This document shows positions 61,331 to 64,000 of a stretch of DNA of 64,000 nucleotides, piece after piece. The position numbers were made by a program, and so were the translations under genes. The notes below the pieces were generated by a model. The model ran no database searches. It was not told where the DNA came from and saw only the letters and a program-made list of their open reading frames with translations. Each line of letters starts with the position of its first letter. The first letter of the stretch is position 1. The DNA comes from an uncultured Clostridia bacterium (GTDB lineage: Bacteria > Bacillota > Clostridia > Christensenellales > Borkfalkiaceae). The DNA is taken from the NCBI GenBank assembly GCA_944343275.1, contig CALVMH010000001.1:1-64000 (forward strand), read 5' to 3'.

Positions 61331-61995
61331 TGCTCGATCTTGCCACCCTTCGCCGCGACAGTGAAGTCGAGGCGATCATGGAGATGTCCGAAAAGCAGAT
61401 CGAGGCGCTTGGATTTACCGAGCATTCCCGCCGACACGCGGGCATTGTCAGCAAGTGGTCGGGTGAAATTCTGCGTGCGCTCGGAAAGGGGGAGGACCGC
61501 ATCCGCCTTGCGGAGATCGCGGGATATCTGCACGACATCGGCAACTGCATCAACCGTAAAGATCATGCACAGTCGGGCGCCATCCTCGCCTACAAGATCC
61601 TCAGCCGTCTCGGAATGCAGGCGACCGACGCGGCAGAGATCATGATGGCGATCGGAAATCATGATGAACAGTACGGGCAGCCCGTTTCCGATGTCTCGTC
61701 GGCGCTCATCATTGCGGATAAGGCGGATGTCCATAAAAGCCGCGTAAAAAACGACATCCGCGATGTATTCAACGCAAACATCCATGACCGCGTCAATCTT
61801 GCCGCAGAGCGTTCGTTCGTGCAGGTGGAGGAGGACGGCAAGGTCATTGCGCTGCACATCGAGATCGATACGCAGATTTGTTCCGTCATGGACTATTTCG
61901 AGATTTATTTCGGGCGCATGCAGCTTTCCAGAAAGGCTGCAGAGTTCCTCGGTTGCCGTTTTTCCCTCGTCATCAACGGGGTATCGCTGCTCTGA
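61330..61995 (+). CDS. HD-domain phosphohydrolase
   Basis: A 221-residue metal-dependent HD-domain protein. The ligands are H (EHSRRHA), HD (GYLHDIGN), and later H and D (GNHDEQYG, IIADKADVHK). The C-terminal 80 residues form a small beta-rich domain without a known motif. HD proteins of this size hydrolyse nucleotides or second messengers; the target is unknown. Its start shares one base with the end of the pfkB-family gene, so the two are cotranscribed. Confidence 0.75.
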   Translation: MLDLATLRRDSEVEAIMEMSEKQIEALGFTEHSRRHAGIVSKWSGEILRALGKGEDRIRLAEIAGYLHDIGNCINRKDHAQSGAILAYKILSRLGMQATDAAEIMMAIGNHDEQYGQPVSDVSSALIIADKADVHKSRVKNDIRDVFNANIHDRVNLAAERSFVQVEEDGKVIALHIEIDTQICSVMDYFEIYFGRMQLSRKAAEFLGCRFSLVINGVSLL

Positions 61996-62065
61996 GGCGA
62001 GGGCGTCTTCCGTGAAATGACTGCGCCTTTTTGTTTCACGGCGAAATCCGACAAAAAGCGCACGC

Positions 62066-62146
62066 ACCACAAGATATTGTGGTCAATAAAAAATATTTTA
62101 TCAAAATATAGTGCGAAACCCTTGACAAATCCCAAGATATGGTGTA
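62066..62146 (+). promoter_or_regulatory. Two NrdR-like boxes at the nrdD promoter
   Basis: Box 1 ACCACAAGATATTGTGGT (62066-62083) and box 2 CCCAAGATATGGTGTA (62131-62146) share CAAGATATNGTG. Equivalent bases are 63 bp apart, six helical turns. Box 2 lies in the spacer of the promoter and overlaps the -10. Paired, helically phased boxes are typical of the NrdR repressor of ribonucleotide reductases. Confidence 0.8.
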
Positions 62147-62150
62147 TGAT
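62122..62150 (+). promoter_or_regulatory. Promoter of nrdD
   Basis: TTGACA (62122-62127), 17 bp, TATGAT (62145-62150). Transcription should begin near 62157. Confidence 0.88.
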
Positions 62151-62153
62151 GAT

Positions 62154-62184
62154 AGCGTTCCCTCAAGCGGGGGAACGCTTTTTA
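62154..62184 (+). terminator. Terminator hairpin spanning the nrdD start site
   Basis: A perfect 9-bp stem AGCGTTCCC/GGGAACGCT followed by TTTTT. The left arm begins before the expected transcription start, so only read-through from the HD-domain gene would contain the full hairpin. A second GGGGAACG (62193-62200) could compete for the left arm. Confidence 0.65.
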
Positions 62185-62223
62185 CACCCTTCGGGGAACG
62201 AACATGAAAGGCGGGAGATAGCT

Positions 62224-64000
62224 ATGAAGATCATCAAGCGGAACGGTGCAGAGGTTGCGTTCGACGTCAGCAAGATCGAGAACGCCATCCGTAAGGCAAA
62301 CAACGAGGTGAGCGAGGACAACAGGCTGTCGGAAGATCAGATCGCGCTCATCTGCAAAAAGGTCACGGCGCTTGCCGGGGACCTTAACCGCGCCGTCAAC
62401 GTCGAAGAGGTCCAGGACTTTGTCGAAAATCAGATCATGGATCAGAAGGCGTTTGCCGTTGCACGCAAATACATTACCTACCGCTACTCCCGCGCGCTCG
62501 TGCGCAAAGCGAACACGACGGATGCGCAGATCCTTACGCTCATCGAGTGCAACAACGAGGAAGTCAAACAGGAGAATTCCAATAAGAATCCGACGGTCAA
62601 TTCCGTTCAGCGCGACTATATGGCGGGTGAAGTCTCCAAAGACCTGACACGCCGCATCCTGCTTTCTCCGGAGATCGTGGAGGCGCACGACGAGGGGCTC
62701 ATCCATTTCCATGACGCGGATTATTTCGCGCAGCACATGCACAACTGCGATCTTGTCAACCTGGAAGACATGCTGCAAAACGGAACGGTCATTTCGGGGA
62801 CATTCATCGAGAAGCCGCATTCCTTTTCCACGGCGTGCAATATCGCAACGCAGATCATCGCGCAGGTCGCTTCCAATCAGTACGGCGGGCAGAGCATTTC
62901 CCTGACGCATCTGGCGCCCTTTGTGGACGTCAGCCGTCAGAAGATTCGTGCCGACGTCGCGGACGAGCTGAAAGACCTCGGCATCACGGACGAAAAAAAG
63001 ATCGCAAAGATCGCGGAAAAGCGCCTAAAAGCCGAGATCGCAAAGGGCATCCAGACCATTCAATATCAGGTCGTCACGCTGCTTACGACCAACGGACAGG
63101 CGCCCTTCGTGACGGTGTTCATGTACCTCGGCGAAGCGCGCAGCGAACGGGAACGCGCCGATCTTGCGCTCATCATCGAGGAGACGCTCAATCAGCGCAT
63201 TCGCGGCGTCAAGAACGAGTCCGGCGTGTGGGTGACGCCTGCCTTCCCCAAACTCATCTATGTCTTGGAGGAGGACAATATCCGTGAGGGGAGCAAATAT
63301 TGGTACCTGACGCAGCTTGCGGCGAAGTGCACGGCAAAACGCATGGTGCCCGATTACATCTCCGAAAAAATGATGCTCAAATACAAGATCGACAAGAACG
63401 GGGAAGGGCACTGCTATACCTGTATGGGCTGCCGCAGCTTTTTGACGCCTTATGTCGACGAGAACGGGAAACCGAAGTATTACGGCAGATTCAATCAGGG
63501 CGTCGTGACCATCAACCTTGTGGATGTCGCGCTCTCTTCGGGCGGGGACGAGGGCAGGTTCTGGAAGATTTTCGACGAGCGTTTGGAGCTGTGTTACCGT
63601 GCGCTCATGTTCCGCCACAACCGCTTAAAGGGCACGATTTCGGATGCCGCGCCCATCCTTTGGCAGTACGGCGCGCTTGCGCGTCTGAAAAAGGGCGAGA
63701 CCATCGACAAGCTCCTCTACGGCGGATATTCCACCATTTCGTTGGGGTATGCGGGGCTCTATGAATGCGTCAAGTATATGACGGGCAAGAGCCACACGGA
63801 CGACGAAGCAAAGCCGTTCGCGCTTGCCGTGATGCAGCACATGAACGACAAGTGCAAGGAGTGGAAAGCGAAGGAGAACATCGATTTCTCGCTGTACGGC
63901 ACGCCTTTGGAGAGCACGACATATAAGTTTGCCAAGTGCCTGCAAAAGCGGTTCGGGGTCATTCCGGGCGTTACGGACAAAAACTATATCACCAACAGCT
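62224..64000 (+). CDS. nrdD: Anaerobic ribonucleoside-triphosphate reductase NrdD (5' part)
   Basis: The frame is open for 592 codons to the window edge, so the 3' end is missing. NrdD makes deoxynucleotides without oxygen by a glycyl radical. The N-terminal 90 residues form the ATP-cone (MKIIKRNGAEVAFDVSKIE), which senses ATP/dATP. The catalytic part follows (HFHDADYF, HNCDLVNLEDML, ACNIATQIIAQVASNQYGGQ, CYTCMGCRSFLTP). The C-terminal zinc site and glycyl-radical loop lie beyond the window. The ATG at 62224 follows GGCGGGAGA. Regulation by NrdR is indicated by two upstream boxes. The activase gene nrdG probably lies downstream. Confidence 0.97.
   Translation, partial: MKIIKRNGAEVAFDVSKIENAIRKANNEVSEDNRLSEDQIALICKKVTALAGDLNRAVNVEEVQDFVENQIMDQKAFAVARKYITYRYSRALVRKANTTDAQILTLIECNNEEVKQENSNKNPTVNSVQRDYMAGEVSKDLTRRILLSPEIVEAHDEGLIHFHDADYFAQHMHNCDLVNLEDMLQNGTVISGTFIEKPHSFSTACNIATQIIAQVASNQYGGQSISLTHLAPFVDVSRQKIRADVADELKDLGITDEKKIAKIAEKRLKAEIAKGIQTIQYQVVTLLTTNGQAPFVTVFMYLGEARSERERADLALIIEETLNQRIRGVKNESGVWVTPAFPKLIYVLEEDNIREGSKYWYLTQLAAKCTAKRMVPDYISEKMMLKYKIDKNGEGHCYTCMGCRSFLTPYVDENGKPKYYGRFNQGVVTINLVDVALSSGGDEGRFWKIFDERLELCYRALMFRHNRLKGTISDAAPILWQYGALARLKKGETIDKLLYGGYSTISLGYAGLYECVKYMTGKSHTDDEAKPFALAVMQHMNDKCKEWKAKENIDFSLYGTPLESTTYKFAKCLQKRFGVIPGVTDKNYITNS

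Overview
The window looks like chromosome of a fairly GC-rich, endospore-forming member of the Bacillota (class Clostridia), probably an anaerobe. The evidence is a complete spoIIAA-spoIIAB-sigF operon, spoIVA behind a sigma-E-like promoter, a division/cell-wall (dcw) cluster with a DNPR-type (meso-diaminopimelate) MurE, Feo ferrous-iron uptake, and an oxygen-independent ribonucleotide reductase. Housekeeping promoters are unusually clear: TTGACA-17-TATAAT or close variants stand before most transcription units. Genes inside operons often overlap by 4 bp (ATGA/GTGA). No tRNA, rRNA, insertion sequence, prophage or CRISPR array was seen, and no gene-free stretch exceeds 300 bp.

Layout. 0-2.4 kb: 3' part of an N-acetylhexosamine-kinase-like gene, then the spoIIA operon. 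2.5-5.0 kb: divergent GNAT-like and ATP-grasp genes, each with a near-perfect promoter. 5.0-8.2 kb: feoA-feoA-feoB plus a Cys-rich membrane protein, behind a striking array of four 16-bp palindromes at 32-33 bp spacing. 8.4-10.8 kb: a DRE-TIM metallolyase (isopropylmalate/homocitrate/Re-citrate synthase family) and two small membrane proteins. 11.0-18.3 kb: hisZGDBHAF-IE operon ending in a DRE-TIM aldolase (no hisC or histidinol phosphatase). 18.4-22.3 kb: heterodimeric ABC exporter. 22.4-24.8 kb: DUF975 membrane protein with a G9 tract in its promoter spacer, and spoIVA. 24.9-30.1 kb (minus): polyamine uptake potABCD under an XRE-cupin regulator. 30.3-31.6 kb: rpsT (minus) and murI (plus).

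31.6-45.3 kb: mraZ-rsmH-ftsL-like-pbp-murE-mraY-murD-ftsW-murA-ftsQ-like, then a separate promoter for an FtsA-like gene and ftsZ. murF, murC and murG are absent from the cluster. 45.4-47.4 kb (minus): groES-groEL without a CIRCE element. 47.5-51.1 kb: dCMP deaminase, cyclophilin, purB, galE. 51.1-52.0 kb: rplI (minus) and a DUF1540 gene. 52.1-59.2 kb: an orphan solute-binding-like protein, then murB-PHP-whiA-dnaE (the usual rapZ and yvcK are missing before whiA). 59.3-64.0 kb: pfkA, a pfkB-family kinase, an HD-domain protein, and the start of nrdD behind two NrdR-like boxes one 63-bp interval apart.

No obviously novel multi-gene system was found. The most unusual signals are regulatory: the phased palindrome array at feo; intrinsic terminators nested in the next unit's promoter at three places (feo, the ABC exporter and nrdD); the homopolymer promoter spacer; and two SOS-box-like repeats in the murI 3' end just before the dcw promoter. 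Functions were assigned by reading motifs only; no database search was possible.
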